Below are positions 1 through 11,305 of a stretch of 64,000 bases of DNA, in pieces. The notes beneath the pieces are model-generated. The model was not told the DNA's origin. It worked only from the letters and a program-made list of their open reading frames with translations, and ran no database searches. This DNA comes from Mixophyes australis (Eukaryota; Chordata; Amphibia; Anura; Limnodynastidae). Where the stretch lies: positions 74,321,869-74,385,868 of the forward strand of contig JAVHZZ010000006.1 in assembly GCA_036250195.1 (NCBI GenBank), written 5' to 3'. A program made the position numbers and the translations under genes. Every line of letters begins with the position of its first letter. Positions within the stretch are counted from its first letter, which is position 1.

Positions 1-582
1 ATCCTCATTAGCGCCCTCGTCGCCTACACAAATCTCCCCCTCATCCTCTTCTAATTCCAAAGTGGCATCCTCAATTTGGGTATCACCGGCTACACTCGGG
101 CTATTAAGGCACACATCAGCAGAATGCTCACGATTAGACATCCCACTGTTGGATGGACTCTCCACAGGGATTGTTGTCATTTGTGAATCAGAGCAAATAT
201 TCTCCTGTAATGCCTCACTGTTATCTTGCAGCTCAGCTTTGACGCGTAACAGTAGTTGTGCACCAATTGTAGGCTGGGTAACTTTTTGGGATCTGCCACT
301 AATAGCCAAAGGTGAAGGCCTCATTCTCTCTTTGCCACTGCGTGTGTAGAATGGCATGCTTGCAATTTTTTTTTTATCGTCACTTAACTTTTGCTCAGTT
401 ACACTTCTTTTTCGCTTCAATACGGTAAATTTTTTTTTGGTTTTTGTTTTTTGCACTAATTTGAAAACACTCTGTTGTTTGACATCGCCTTGGCCAGATG
501 ACGTACTGGGAACACTAACATCAGGACTGGTGACAGAACCTGGTTGCTCATTTAGATCATATGTGGACTGCTTTGAATCCAT
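1..582 (-). CDS. N-terminal part of an unclassified element-type protein, open at the left window edge
   Basis: Reading the minus strand from an ATG at 582-580 gives 194 codons without a stop to the window edge, so the C-terminal part is outside. The protein is hydrophilic: Ser/Thr/Gln-rich N terminus, a Lys/Arg-rich stretch near residues 48-75 (KTKTKKKF, LKRKRS, DDKKK) that could be a nuclear localisation or nucleic-acid-binding segment, and a very acidic stretch near residues 175-194 (LELEEDEGE). No catalytic motif is visible. It starts about 10 bases after the 100-bp tandem array and follows a TATA-containing block at the far side of that array. This resembles the first ORF of a retroelement (for example an L1-type ORF1) behind a long leader, but the family is not recognised. 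A host gene or a DNA transposon gene remains possible. Confidence 0.55.
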   Translation of the reverse strand, partial: MDSKQSTYDLNEQPGSVTSPDVSVPSTSSGQGDVKQQSVFKLVQKTKTKKKFTVLKRKRSVTEQKLSDDKKKIASMPFYTRSGKERMRPSPLAISGRSQKVTQPTIGAQLLLRVKAELQDNSEALQENICSDSQMTTIPVESPSNSGMSNREHSADVCLNSPSVAGDTQIEDATLELEEDEGEICVGDEGANED

Positions 583-590
583 TCTGAGCG

Positions 591-3116
591 CAAACCACTG
601 GGGAGTGCTAAAAATTATTTAGTAGATTCTGCTGACAGTTATGACTTTTGACAGCCAGAAATATTAATGCACAATTAGGGAGGACACCCCAAAAACACTG
701 AGGAGTGCTAAAAATTATTTAGTAGATACTGCTGACAGATATGACTTTTGACAGCCAGAAATATTAATGCACAATTAGGGAGGACACCCCAAAAACACTG
801 AGGAGTGCTAAAAATTATTTAGTAGATACTGCTGACAGATATGACTTTTGACAGCCAGAAATATTAATGCACAATTAGGGAGGACACCCCAAAAACACTG
901 AGGAGTGCTAAAAATTATTTAGTAGATACTGCTGACAGATATGACTTTTGACAGCCAGAAATATTAATGCACAATTAGGGAGGACACCCCAAAAACACTG
1001 AGGAGTGCTAAAAATTATTTAGTAGATACTGCTGACAGATATGACTTTTGACAGCCAGAAATATTAATGCACAATTAGGGAGGACACCCCAAAAACACTG
1101 AGGAGTGCTAAAAATTATTTAGTAGATACTGCTGACAGATATGACTTTTGACAGCCAGAAATATTAATGCACAATTAGGGAGGACACCCCAAAAACACTG
1201 AGGAGTGCTAAAAATTATTTAGTAGATACTGCTGACAGATATGACTTTTGACAGCCAGAAATATTAATGCACAATTAGGGAGGACACCCCAAAAACACTG
1301 AGGAGTGCTAAAAATTATTTAGTAGATACTGCTGACAGATATGACTTTTGACAGCCAGAAATATTAATGCACAATTAGGGAGGACACCCCAAAAACACTG
1401 AGGAGTGCTAAAAATTATTTAGTAGATACTGCTGACAGATATGACTTTTGACAGCCAGAAATATTAATGCACAATTAGGGAGGACACCCCAAAAACACTG
1501 AGGAGTGCTAAAAATTATTTAGTAGATACTGCTGACAGATATGACTTTTTTTGACAGCCAGAAATATTAATGCACAATTAGGGAGGACACCCCAAAAACA
1601 CTGAGGAGTGCTAAAAATTATTTAGTAGATACTGCTGACAGATATGACTTTTGACAGCCAGAAATATTAATGCACAATTAGGGAGGACACCCCAAAAACA
1701 CTGAGGAGTGCTAAAAATTATTTAGTAGATACTGCTGACAGATATGACTTTTGACAGCCAGAAATATTAATGCACAATTAGGGAGGACACCCCAAAAACA
1801 CTGAGGAGTGCTAAAAATTATTTAGTAGATACTGCTGACAGATATGACTTTTGACAGCCAGAAATATTAATGCACAATTAGGGAGGACACCCCAAAAACA
1901 CTGAGGAGTGCTAAAAATTATTTAGTAGATACTGCTGACAGATATGACTTTTGACAGCCAGAAATATTAATGCACAATTAGGGAGGACACCCCAAAAACA
2001 CTGAGGAGTGCTAAAAATTATTTAGTAGATACTGCTGACAGATATGACTTTTGACAGCCAGAAATATTAATGCACAATTAGGGAGGACACCCCAAAAACA
2101 CTGAGGAGTGCTAAAAATTATTTAGTAGATACTGCTGACAGATATGACTTTTGACAGCCAGAAATATTAATGCACAATTAGGGAGGACACCCCAAAAACA
2201 CTGAGGAGTGCTAAAAATTATTTAGTAGATACTGCTGACAGATATGACTTTTGACAGCCAGAAATATTAATGCACAATTAGGGAGGACACCCCAAAAACA
2301 CTGAGGAGTGCTAAAAATTATTTAGTAGATACTGCTGACAGATATGACTTTTGACAGCCAGAAATATTAATGCACAATTAGGGAGGACACCCCAAAAACA
2401 CTGAGGAGTGCTAAAAATTATTTAGTAGATACTGCTGACAGATATGACTTTTTTTGACAGCCAGAAATATTAATGCACAATTAGGGAGGACACCCCAAAA
2501 ACACTGAGGAGTGCTAAAAATTATTTAGTAGATACTGCTGACAGATATGACTTTTGACAGCCAGAAATATTAATGCACAATTAGGGAGGACACCCCAAAA
2601 ACACTGAGGAGTGCTAAAAATTATTTAGTAGATACTGCTGACAGATATGACTTTTGACAGCCAGAAATATTAATGCACAATTAGGGAGGACACCCCAAAA
2701 ACACTGAGGAGTGCTAAAAATTATTTAGTAGATACTGCTGACAGATATGACTTTTGACAGCCAGAAATATTAATGCACAATTAGGGAGGACACCCCAAAA
2801 ACACTGAGGAGTGCTAAAAATTATTTAGTAGATACTGCTGACAGATATGACTTTTGACAGCCAGAAATATTAATGCACAATTAGGGAGGACACCCCAAAA
2901 ACACTGAGGAGTGCTAAAAATTATTTAGTAGATACTGTTGACAGATATGACTTTTGACAGCCAGAAATATTAATGCACAATTAGGGAGGACACCCCAAAA
3001 GCACTGAGGTGTGCTACAAATTATTTAGTAGATACTGCTGACAGATATGACTTTTGACAGCCAGAAATATTAATGCACAATTATGGGGGACACCCCAAAA
3101 GCGCTGGGGAGTGCCA
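591..3116 (-). repeat. Tandem array of 25 units, 100 bp each
   Basis: The landmark ATATTAATGC recurs at 661, 761 and so on to 3067, giving 25 copies. Spacing is exactly 100 bp except for two units with seven Ts instead of four in the GACTTTTGACAG segment (T runs at 1546 and 2449), which add 3 bp each. Interior units are virtually identical. The unit nearest the ORF and the last two units carry several substitutions, the usual edge effect of unequal crossing-over or gene conversion. The array fills nearly all the space between the promoter-like block (3282-3461) and the start codon at 582. In the sense of that ORF (minus strand) the monomer has no ATG. Confidence 0.95.
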
Positions 3117-3281
3117 AATATGAAGAAAAAATAATAAACCTCTATCCTCCTCTCTGCACTAGCGATTTTGGTTAGAGCAATTGCAAGAACAATATTGTAT
3201 TCTCTGTCCCTGCTCTAATTAGCCTATGACTACACCCTGCTCTCTCCCTCTGTCAAATGGCGATGGATTGCTGTGGAGGCA

Positions 3282-3461
3282 GGTATTTATAAAGTTGAAG
3301 TATCGCGAGAACCGAGTCCCGAGATCCGACAACGTCACAATGACGTTCGGCCTTGATTTGGATTCGGAATGGGCGGGAGAGTACCGAGCTGCTCAGCTCG
3401 GTACTCGGATACCCAAAGTTCGGGTGGGTTCGGTTCTCGGAGAACCGGACCCGCCCATCTC
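3282..3461 (-). promoter_or_regulatory. Promoter-like block upstream of the tandem-array leader
   Basis: On the minus strand this block contains a good TATA box (CTTTATAAATACC, 3294-3282). Behind it are a CRE-like inverted repeat AACGTCA/TGACGTT (3331-3347), a palindrome with GTACCGAGCT arms (3381-3404) and a perfect CGGTTCTC/GAGAACCG palindrome (3431-3447), all in GC-rich DNA. A transcript starting about 30 bp after the TATA box would cross the whole array before reaching the ATG at 582. The GC-rich composition drops sharply near 3461, which may be the 5' end of the element. Transcription is inferred, not shown. Confidence 0.5.
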
Positions 3462-4269
3462 TAGTTAAAACCTTGACTATTTAGAGCCATCTTACTGTAT
3501 GGGGCAGATTGGCTGCTATGTTTTTTTTCAGCTAGGCAAAAACTCAAAGCTCAATTTCTCCACAATTTCAAATATGAAGAATGTAATGTACTGCACACAC
3601 CAGTCTCCAACTCTTTATATCCAAGACATGAGGCTGCATGCTGGCCATGGGGATATGTGGAACACTTGGTCCAGAATAAGACTTACATGCATAAAGCTTA
3701 TCATTTACCAAACTTACAGAAAGGCTGAAGTGGGGAAACATAGTGAAATAGTATTATGTAAAGCTTTACATATCATATTTATTTGAAATCTCAAGCAAGA
3801 TTAATGACAGGTGGCCAGGACATGCAATGCACAAAATTATTTTTATTAAAGTAAAGGTTTGCCCTTTAAATGCAAGTATGCAATAAAAACATTTATTTAT
3901 GAAAATATGAGGGAAAAATGAACCTGGAAGAACAAAGCTACTGTAGATTCTCCCTGCAGGAGAGTGCAAATGAATCATACCCTTTTCCCATCACCGCCAC
4001 ATATCACTTATCCTAAGAGGGATGGTAAAATGGGCATTTTGCAAATTCAGGTACATGATGATAGACAAGTAGACTTGACCCAGACTAATGTTCACAGACA
4101 TTCAGACAACAATACTATAGGAAATAACATTTCATATTTACAGACATATATTTATTTTCCCTTTACAATAAGTCTTTACCATGTTTCTTTCTTTCTGTAA
4201 ATAAAAGCAGATAGCTCTGCTGAAAAACAGCTGAAGTGCTGTTCACAATGACACATTGTGAGGACATGA
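3462..4269. other. Unannotated AT-rich stretch
   Basis: No recognisable gene, repeat end or RNA. The open frames here are short, have no family motifs and overlap on both strands. Confidence 0.6.
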
Positions 4270-4277
4270 TCACTAGT

Positions 4278-4658
4278 CAGGGCCAGATTAACCCGAGGTC
4301 TAACTGAGCTACAGCCCAGGGGCCTCAGGCATCCAGGGGGCCCTTGACAGTGCTCAGCGGCATTATTGATCGTGTGGGGGCGGGGCGCTCCCAGGCCCTG
4401 ATCAATGCTGCTGAGCACTGTCACTGTAGTCCTTCTGTGTCGCTCAGTTATCTCCTTACTGAGGAGATCTCATGAGTCTCACTCTCACAAGATCGCCTCA
4501 GTAAGGAGCTTGCAGGAGTGCCGCAGAAGGACTACAGTGACAGGACAACAGAAAGATGGTAAGTGCTTGGGGTGGGGGGAGGCTCCAAGGGGGGGGTCTT
4601 CATGGGGGAATGGAGGCCCCCTTAGCCCACGGGCCTCCATTCCTTTAATCCGGCCCTG
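4278..4658. mobile_element. Non-autonomous hAT element with exact 8-bp target duplication
   Basis: Ends are CAGGGCCAGATTAA and TTAATCCGGCCCTG, imperfect terminal inverted repeats of the CAGGG type usual for hAT. The 8-bp duplication TCACTAGT lies at 4270-4277 and 4659-4666. The 381-bp interior is partly palindromic (the segment CTGTCACTGTAGTCCTTCTG recurs inverted near 4520) and has no transposase. Overlapping open frames are by-products. Confidence 0.9.
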
Positions 4659-5026
4659 TCACTAGTTGTTTAATAGGTATGATTTTGCTAAGTTAATATC
4701 TATTGTCCTTGACATCTGGCGGCTGATACAGAGTTAGACCCAAACTGTAAGCAAATTACTCTAAATGAAAAATAAAGTCTGGTATAACATGGCTTTGTAG
4801 AAAGGCAGGTTTTCCCAGCCAGGACAATACGTCATTCTGATGCTCCTATAGTGACACCTAGGTTTTAATAGGAAAACTGTTTCCCTGTCACACAGAAATC
4901 TCTCAAGTCCCATCTGCAACTTTGTTCCATTTCAGGTTGTAATTTTGTAAATTGTGGTATTCTAATGAGGGAATTTAATTTCTCCTCGAGGTCCAGCTGC
5001 AAAAATTATGGTACAGAATCTCCACT

Positions 5027-5550
5027 CAGTGCCGTAACTAGACATTTTAGTGCCCTGGGCGAGACAGGGCACAGGCGCCCCCCATCTATGTGGGAGTGAC
5101 ATTTGCAGAGTGGGTGTGGCCGACCTAATGTAATGTGGGGGTGTGGTTGGCACTTTACTAAAAAAATTCTGTTACACATATTTGCAAATGCATGAAAAGC
5201 CAAATGCATGTATATATATATTTATATCTATATAGATATATCTATATAGATATATGGCACTAGGTTAAATACCAGTGGCACCACATGTCAAACACAGTGG
5301 TTAACTAGTATTTGCACTTGCGGTCTGTGGGTTCCTTAGAGGACCATGTATTTACCCCAGTCCATGCATTTAACCCAAAACGCACATGCGTTCCACTGCT
5401 TCTGATGCCGGGAATGAATTGTTGCTTGTAGGGGAGCTGGATTAGAGCCGTGGTTCGCCTGGGCACAGAGGCAGGTATCGGGCGGCTGCGCCCCCTTGGG
5501 CTTGCGCCCTGGGCGGTCGCACCCCCCACACCGCCCTCGTTACGGCTCTG
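5027..5550. mobile_element. Non-autonomous hAT element (CAGTGCCGTAAC family)
   Basis: Terminal repeats CAGTGCCGTAAC and GTTACGGCTCTG are flanked by the exact 8-bp duplication TCTCCACT (5019-5026 and 5551-5558). Length 524 bp. It includes a short AT-rich tract of TATATAGATA units near 5213-5256. There is no coding capacity; the minus-strand open frames crossing it are accidental. Confidence 0.9.
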
Positions 5551-5558
5551 TCTCCACT

Positions 5559-6034
5559 CATATGCCCCCACCTATGGAATGTGAGGGAAAATGAGCAGGG
5601 ATTGTAGTAAAAACTCTGACGCGATCTGTCTCCGCGGACTCTTCCAGAGACACATTGCGTCACTTTGTGCTGAATTGAATTCCCCCTTAAAAGCCCATAG
5701 GACACCAGCTTAATGTTTGATATGGGGACCAAATGAGACAGTCGAAGAGGTACATTGAATAGATAGAGAGGACAGTGATTGGCACAAAGTGAGAAATTAT
5801 CTTCTGTATAAAACAAATATGTATGTCAAGAGCTATGTATTGTAATGTGTGAATACCATTTAGATCAGCTCAAACTCTCTAATATTTTTCACACACTGTA
5901 TTTTTGTAGAAATAATCTATAAATCCATTGGAGGGCATAAATATCCGCAGCTAATGTGACAAACAATGGCTTAGGTGTTAAAGTAAATGTTATAACTGAA
6001 ATTAAATTTACCTCTGCATGGATTTATTTAAACT
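5559..6034. other. Unannotated stretch
   Basis: AT-rich DNA with no gene, repeat boundary or RNA recognised. Confidence 0.5.
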
Positions 6035-6900
6035 CTTTATTTTTTTAACATTGGGGATGCAGATATTACATTTATACATTGATATGCATAGGTATGACAA
6101 GTACAGTCACAGTTAACATTTTAGACAAAGTAAAGTTTTCAAATGTTACTGTTTAATAATATGATTGGTTGATGAAAGAACATCCCAATGTTATTTATAG
6201 CCTTACAGAACAGTAACCACTAGTAGCGTAAAGGCAATGAGTAGGGAAGAGAAGGGTAACAGGTAAAAGAGAGGGAGGAAAGCCCTGCATTTAGCTGCCC
6301 CCTAGAGGAATTCTTAATGCGAACATTTTCGAAATTGATTTAAAGGCTCAAGGTGGTGTAAATGGAATGTTTATGGTTTAATCTAATGAGAGATAAGAGT
6401 GGGTGTAATGGGGTGACATGCATTGTGGGAGAACCGAGGGGTCCAGCTATCATATTGCCATGGACACCACATAGCGTATGTTAATGGAGGAGTGTTGCGT
6501 CTGTTTCCTCTCCAAGCCAATTCACATCTAGCAAAACTCAGGGCATAATATGGTAGCTTGTCCTGATATTTATTGAGGTTCTCAAATTGGAGGGCAAGTA
6601 AAAAGTTCCAAGGGTGTTTTGGTATTGGTAGTCGTATGATTATTCTCAATGCTTTAATCTAGTCTAAGGTTTGGGCAATTTTTGGGCAAGTCCACCATAT
6701 GTGAAGAAAAGAGCCAATATGGCCAGATTCTCGCGAGTCAAGAGATGAAGACTTCGAGGTTGTCCCTTGTAATCTCGGAGGCACTAAATACCACCTGTAG
6801 TTTATTTTATTTTCCATTGGTTATATATATTTTTTTAAATAAGGAGGAGGTCAGGTTTTGGCTATACATTCTCTAATTTCTCCCAGTCATTCTCATTCTT
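6035..6900 (-). pseudogene. 3' end of a decayed L1/Tx1-type LINE (ORF2 C terminus and 3' UTR)
   Basis: On the minus strand, frames from about 6900 down to 6383 read as the C-terminal part of LINE ORF2. The typical FLHIWWTCPK segment (CCHC-like tail region of L1-clade ORF2) lies near 6715-6690. It is followed, after an in-frame stop, by an open stretch of 88 codons (6649-6383) with ALSFARCELAWRGN and TYAMWCPWQY, which fit the end of such proteins. Upstream codons contain several stops. The stretch down to about 6035 would be the 3' UTR, ending in an A-rich segment with AATAAAG on the minus strand. 5'-truncated and inactive. Confidence 0.65.
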
Positions 6901-7011
6901 TGGCTGAATGGGGTTTACAGGATATAATAATATATTATGAACCTTTTCAGGCTTTCTATATTATGAACCTTTTCAGACTTTCTATTTGAGTTAAAGGACA
7001 CATTGGGGTGA

Positions 7012-7127
7012 TCCTGGCACTTTGAAGTCATTTTCTTCAAATGGCAATTTTATTAAAGACAAAACCCAATGGACTTTGTCTTTAATAAAAGTGCTGTTTT
7101 CAAAAATTACTTCAAGGCGCCAGGAAT
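7012..7127. mobile_element. Small foldback element
   Basis: Inverted repeat: ATCCTGGCACTTTGAAGT on the left pairs with ACTTCAAGGCGCCAGGAAT on the right, and an inner pair TTTTATTAAAGACAAA / TTTGTCTTTAATAAAA closes the loop. About 116 bp, no coding capacity. Probably a MITE; target duplication not clear. Confidence 0.6.
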
Positions 7128-8711
7128 CGGCAGTTGTACGGAACCACCGTATAGTAGATATACCCCTTTGAGTATGTAGTTGAGGACATCTTGCACTCCT
7201 GAAAGATTAGGGACCTGCTTCAGTATCTCATTAAGTGGATGGTATACAGTTTGGCCCTAAGATCTTCGAAATCTTCCGCACATATTCATGCACTTCGACT
7301 CATTGCCTCTTCCACACCCATCGTCCAGGCAAAGCTGGGACAAAGCAGGCAGTCTCCATGAAAGAAAGGGGGTACTGTACCAATCCCTGCTTATACAAAC
7401 CTTGGGTCGGTGTCCTTTCCTGCTCCCACATTACTTCCACTTCTCTCTGTGTTGTGGGCATCATGGCAAGAACAATGTGTGTGCATGGTTTCCACACACA
7501 TCAAAAGGAAGTAACTGGCACTTCACAGAGGTTTGCTCATGGGAAATGTTTTTACACAGGAAGGTTACATTAGAAAGAAGTGACCGACACTCCGTATAAA
7601 AGATGGTGATTGGCCAACTGGATTTTACCCATTTATTGAGGTTTGTTCCTTAAACCAGCATTCCTGATGCTTCTATTGATTACTTGTGTATGACCTCCGC
7701 TTCCTGTGACTTAAATCCTGAGTCTAACCCTTCAGCACCACCTGACTACTCTTCTATCTCTCGACCACTGGCTATGTTCCTAACTATGCTTATGCTTGCT
7801 CCACTGACTACCAACCTTACAATATGCCTCTGCCTGCACAGGTTCTTAAACCTACAACTTGAGCTTGATTTATAGACTTAAATATTTTGACCACTTCAGC
7901 TTGATTTTAACTTGCAAGTTATACCATACACGCCAACTTCAGAAAGTTAGCGTCCGGGAGATGACGGGGAGGAGGGCGTGCGTGGCTTGACGAATCACTT
8001 CATTTTGGTCCCAGCGCCGTGACATCATTTTACAGCAGGGGGCGGGGCCAAAGGGCAGCGATTCCTTGACAATCGCATCATTTAAATTCTCTATTCTATA
8101 CGCATTTTTAGTGCACATCTGCATTTATTTTACTCAGAAATAATTAACATATGTCCAACTTTAAATGAGGCCCAAAAGTTATTAGAAGTACTTGAACTGT
8201 TATGGATAACCCTATCAATGAGCAACCACAAGATGGCAGTATTGAGTTACTTGTATATTTGATATTTATCAAATGAACATGGGAATACATTTTTTAATAT
8301 GGGTGCCATGACCTCTGTCCAACTAAACAAAATATGCAAATGTATAAAAAATGTATTCCACATACATCATTTAAAAGCAATCTGAAAAAATAAATGTTTT
8401 TGATGTTGGTGTATTGCTTTTGAAAATATTCCAATTGGACAATGACACTAGAGCAGAACATGTGAGATATGTGTAGTTTTTTTTTATACTAATACAAATA
8501 ATTTGAGCTTTGTGTGTGTAATTTATCCTAGGAGTTTTGTTTGCATTTACTGTAAATAAGTGTATACAGGTCAAAGTACCTATACAAATGTATCCACTGT
8601 TAAAGATGTACGGGAAATATTGGTGCCTCACAGATTAAATAATAGATGTTATTATATGTTTATATATAGTGCTTATAGGAGTTGTACATGTAAGTGTTCA
8701 TAATAAATCCA
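7128..8711. other. Unannotated stretch with several short open frames
   Basis: Two overlapping plus-strand frames (7235-7573, 7288-7599) have no recognisable domain. The segment around 7930-8060 resembles the GTCCGGGAG repeats of the hAT element at 8720 and may be a diverged relative. No other feature can be supported. Confidence 0.4.
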
Positions 8712-8719
8712 GTTTAGAG

Positions 8720-8991
8720 CATACTTGCCAACTCTCCCGGAATGTCCGGGAGACTCCCGAAGTTCGGGTCGGTCTCATGGACTCCTGGGAGAGCTGGCAA
8801 GTCTCCCTCATCCCGCAACTGCGGGGCTAAAATAACACGATTCGCGGTGAATCGTGTAATTTTGGCCCTACCCCCATGACAAAACACCAGATTTGTTGAG
8901 GGGACGGCGCCAAAATGACACGCCCTGCCCCCTCCCGCCCTCTAGACACGCCCCTCTCCCGGATACAACTTGTCGAAAGTAGGCAGGTATG
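8720..8991. mobile_element. Non-autonomous hAT element (CATACTTGCC family)
   Basis: Starts CATACTTGCCAACTC and ends GGCAGGTATG, inverted relative to each other. Flanks are GTTTAGAG (8712-8719) and GTTTAGAA (8992-8999), an 8-bp duplication with one change. Rich in CCCGGGAG-type short palindromes. 272 bp, no coding capacity. Confidence 0.85.
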
Positions 8992-8999
8992 GTTTAGAA

Positions 9000-9500
9000 A
9001 TTGTTCCTGGTTTATGAGTATGAGATTATTGTTATGGTTGTGTTATATTATTCCTCAGTGCCAGACAGTCGGTAAAACAGAGCATATATAAAACAGCTGC
9101 ATACAACATATAAAATAAATACAGAAAGGGTTGATAGGGCATAGGGCCCTGCTCATGAGAGTTTACAATCTATTGCTTAAAGGGCAGTACTGAGACGAGA
9201 GGAGTCAGTGAGTTTTAGGGTGGAGACTGTCACAGAGGCGAGGGAGTACCAGTGTGAGTAGTTTAGTTGGCGGTAGGATAAGCTGTAATAAAGAAGTGTG
9301 TCTTAAAACTTTAAAGGCTGGGGGAGTTCCTGACCGGGCTTGGTAGGGAATTCCATCATCAACAAGTGGTGGAGATACACTATAGTATTTATAAATATCT
9401 ATCTGTCATATTATATAAATAATGTGCTGTATAAAAATGTTTCTTTGCACATCAGCACAAAGAGGTTCGTGAGCTTAGACTGCCCATACACACACACACA
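9000..9500. other. LINE/SINE-tail-like segment and CA repeat
   Basis: The stretch near 9145-9180 (GGGCCCTGCTCATGAGAG...TTTACAATCTA) is a diverged version of the L2-type tail motif seen at 21415 and 22790. A short CA run (9489-9500) precedes the next hAT element. Nothing else is recognised. Confidence 0.4.
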
Positions 9501-9801
9501 CAGGGGCAGATCTAGATTTTTCTTTTTTGGGGGGGGGGATTTAGACCCGTCCCCTTTTTTACTTTTATCAATGGACTGCCTGCGACCACACATTATGTGC
9601 TGCAGGTGTGTGTCGGCAGGCAGAGTATGCTGCCGGGCGCTCTGATTGTGTTTAAAACACAATCAGAGCGGTCAGGCAGAATTCTCTGTCTGCCAACCCA
9701 GCCCTGCAGCACATAGTGTGCAGTCGCTGTCCCTACTGGGGGGGGGGGGGGGGGGGGGGGGGGGGATTGCCCCGAGCCCCCTTCTCCTGGATCCGCCACT
9801 G
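9501..9801. mobile_element. Non-autonomous hAT element with long G run
   Basis: Ends CAGGGGCAGATCTAG and CTGGATCCGCCACTG; flanks CACACACA on both sides (9493-9500, 9802-9809), so the target was a CA microsatellite and the duplication is only suggestive. The centre is a palindrome around GTGTTTAAAACAC with the flanking pair CTCTGATTGT/ACAATCAGAG. Same family as 55803-56111. An uninterrupted run of 28 Gs (9738-9765) sits near the right end. Confidence 0.85.
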
Positions 9802-9809
9802 CACACACA

Positions 9810-11256
9810 CAGCAGTTTGGTATTCAGTTTGGTTGCTTTTGACCACATTGTCCCCAAAGCACTTATCCTTTCATGCATTCATTTGGGACAGAGAATCCTA
9901 ATATGCATATATTTGTTCCAAGACACGATAACAGCAACAGACCTTAAGTAAAATGCACATATTTGGTATTTTTAAATTTAGGAAAGCTAATTGATTAAAT
10001 GTGGTAGTAAATTTCTGCGGTCGAATGGGAAGAGTCATACAATTTTCTTTTTTATGTTGATGTTTACATATTCCATATATAATATATATCAATTTAATCA
10101 GATTACTAAAATAAAGCCCTATCTATCCCAATGAAAATGTATAATATTAATTATACAATATTATAATGGATAGATTGAAGGGAAAATTAATTCTCAGTAA
10201 AACCACAATAATATGAAAATTAGTCTGGTTATTGAGGTGTAAAATACTTCTGTTTACTAAGTGATTAAGGAGAATCTGTTCTTAACAAAGCATTCTGGGG
10301 TTCACGATGAGTTGGATGCAGCTCTATAAAGGCACACCTACAAATAGTGTATTCATGGCCATATGCTGAGTCAGATGCATTTCATGATGTACCAGTCGCA
10401 TATGTGCCAGTTTTACATCAGGTATACTTACACTCAGATATACATACACCCTACCAGGTCAACTACAAGAAACAGTTTTGACATTTGCATTGATAGCAAG
10501 AAGGCATTCACTATTAGCTTTGATTTAAATGAAAAAAGCAAACAACCCTATAATACCACAGGCAAGATCAATGAAGAAAGCACCTATCAGCTTCAGAGGT
10601 CCGCAATCAGCCAATCAGAAGTATTTGCAGCAGCCCTCAGACACCCACAAGTGATACTGCTACTGACAGGTGTTTGTGAGTCTCCGTTTGGGTCTGCTTC
10701 AGTTCGCATTTATGCTAACACGTCTTTCTGTACTTCATCTGCGTTTGCACGCCCCATTCCCTCCCCCATTCTGCCTCTTCAAGTGTAAGGAAATACAAGT
10801 AAGGACGTATGTGTATGGTGTTTTTTGTAGGCATACACAGCACAAATTTGCAGATTTTATGTTAAGCAAGAGGGCGTACGCCCACTTCAGCATGAGCCCC
10901 TCTGTGTTTACAATGTGGCATAATAAAGGTTACAGTGTAATGATGATTGTATTAAGACTGTTCCAGGCAAACATGCAGCCTTCTGCTTATCTCTGATTGT
11001 TCCCACATTATCTCCATTGCAGAGGCGTGCTTTATTCTTTCCATAAAAAAATTATAATCCCAGAGAATAGAGCGTCTGCTGTCACTCGCTTGCTGCCAGC
11101 TCCTCCCTCCCTTATCAGCAGGAGGAATATATTATCCACCCAGCTGTGCAATACAAATACAGTCAGAGCCAGCTAAGCCTGTGACAGAAAGAGGGAGGCA
11201 GACAGACACCTTTGTGATAAAACTTGGCATTGTTTCCAAACCTAGCTAGCTAAATA

Positions 11257-11262
<6 letters not shown>
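9810..11262. other. Unannotated stretch with one unexplained 141-codon frame
   Basis: AT-rich DNA. The plus-strand frame 10363-10788 (141 codons) and the overlapping frame 10670-10996 show no known domain, signal peptide or family motif, and no splice or promoter context supports them. They probably lie in an unidentified repeat. Confidence 0.4.

Positions 11263-11299
<37 letters not shown>
11263..11299. repeat. (AT)n microsatellite
   Basis: Pure AT dinucleotides, then ACATATACACAC. Confidence 0.95.

Positions 11300-11305
<6 letters not shown>

Noticed and set aside
62..622. Plus-strand frames of 95 and 88 codons
   Set aside because: They are opposite to the longer continuous minus-strand frame (582-1), whose composition is more protein-like.
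591..3116. Regular 100-bp array considered as CRISPR
   Set aside because: Whole units are identical with no unique spacers; this is tandem repeat DNA in a eukaryotic context.
5442..5816. 124-codon minus-strand frame
   Set aside because: Half of it lies in a hAT element and the rest in non-coding DNA; no motif.
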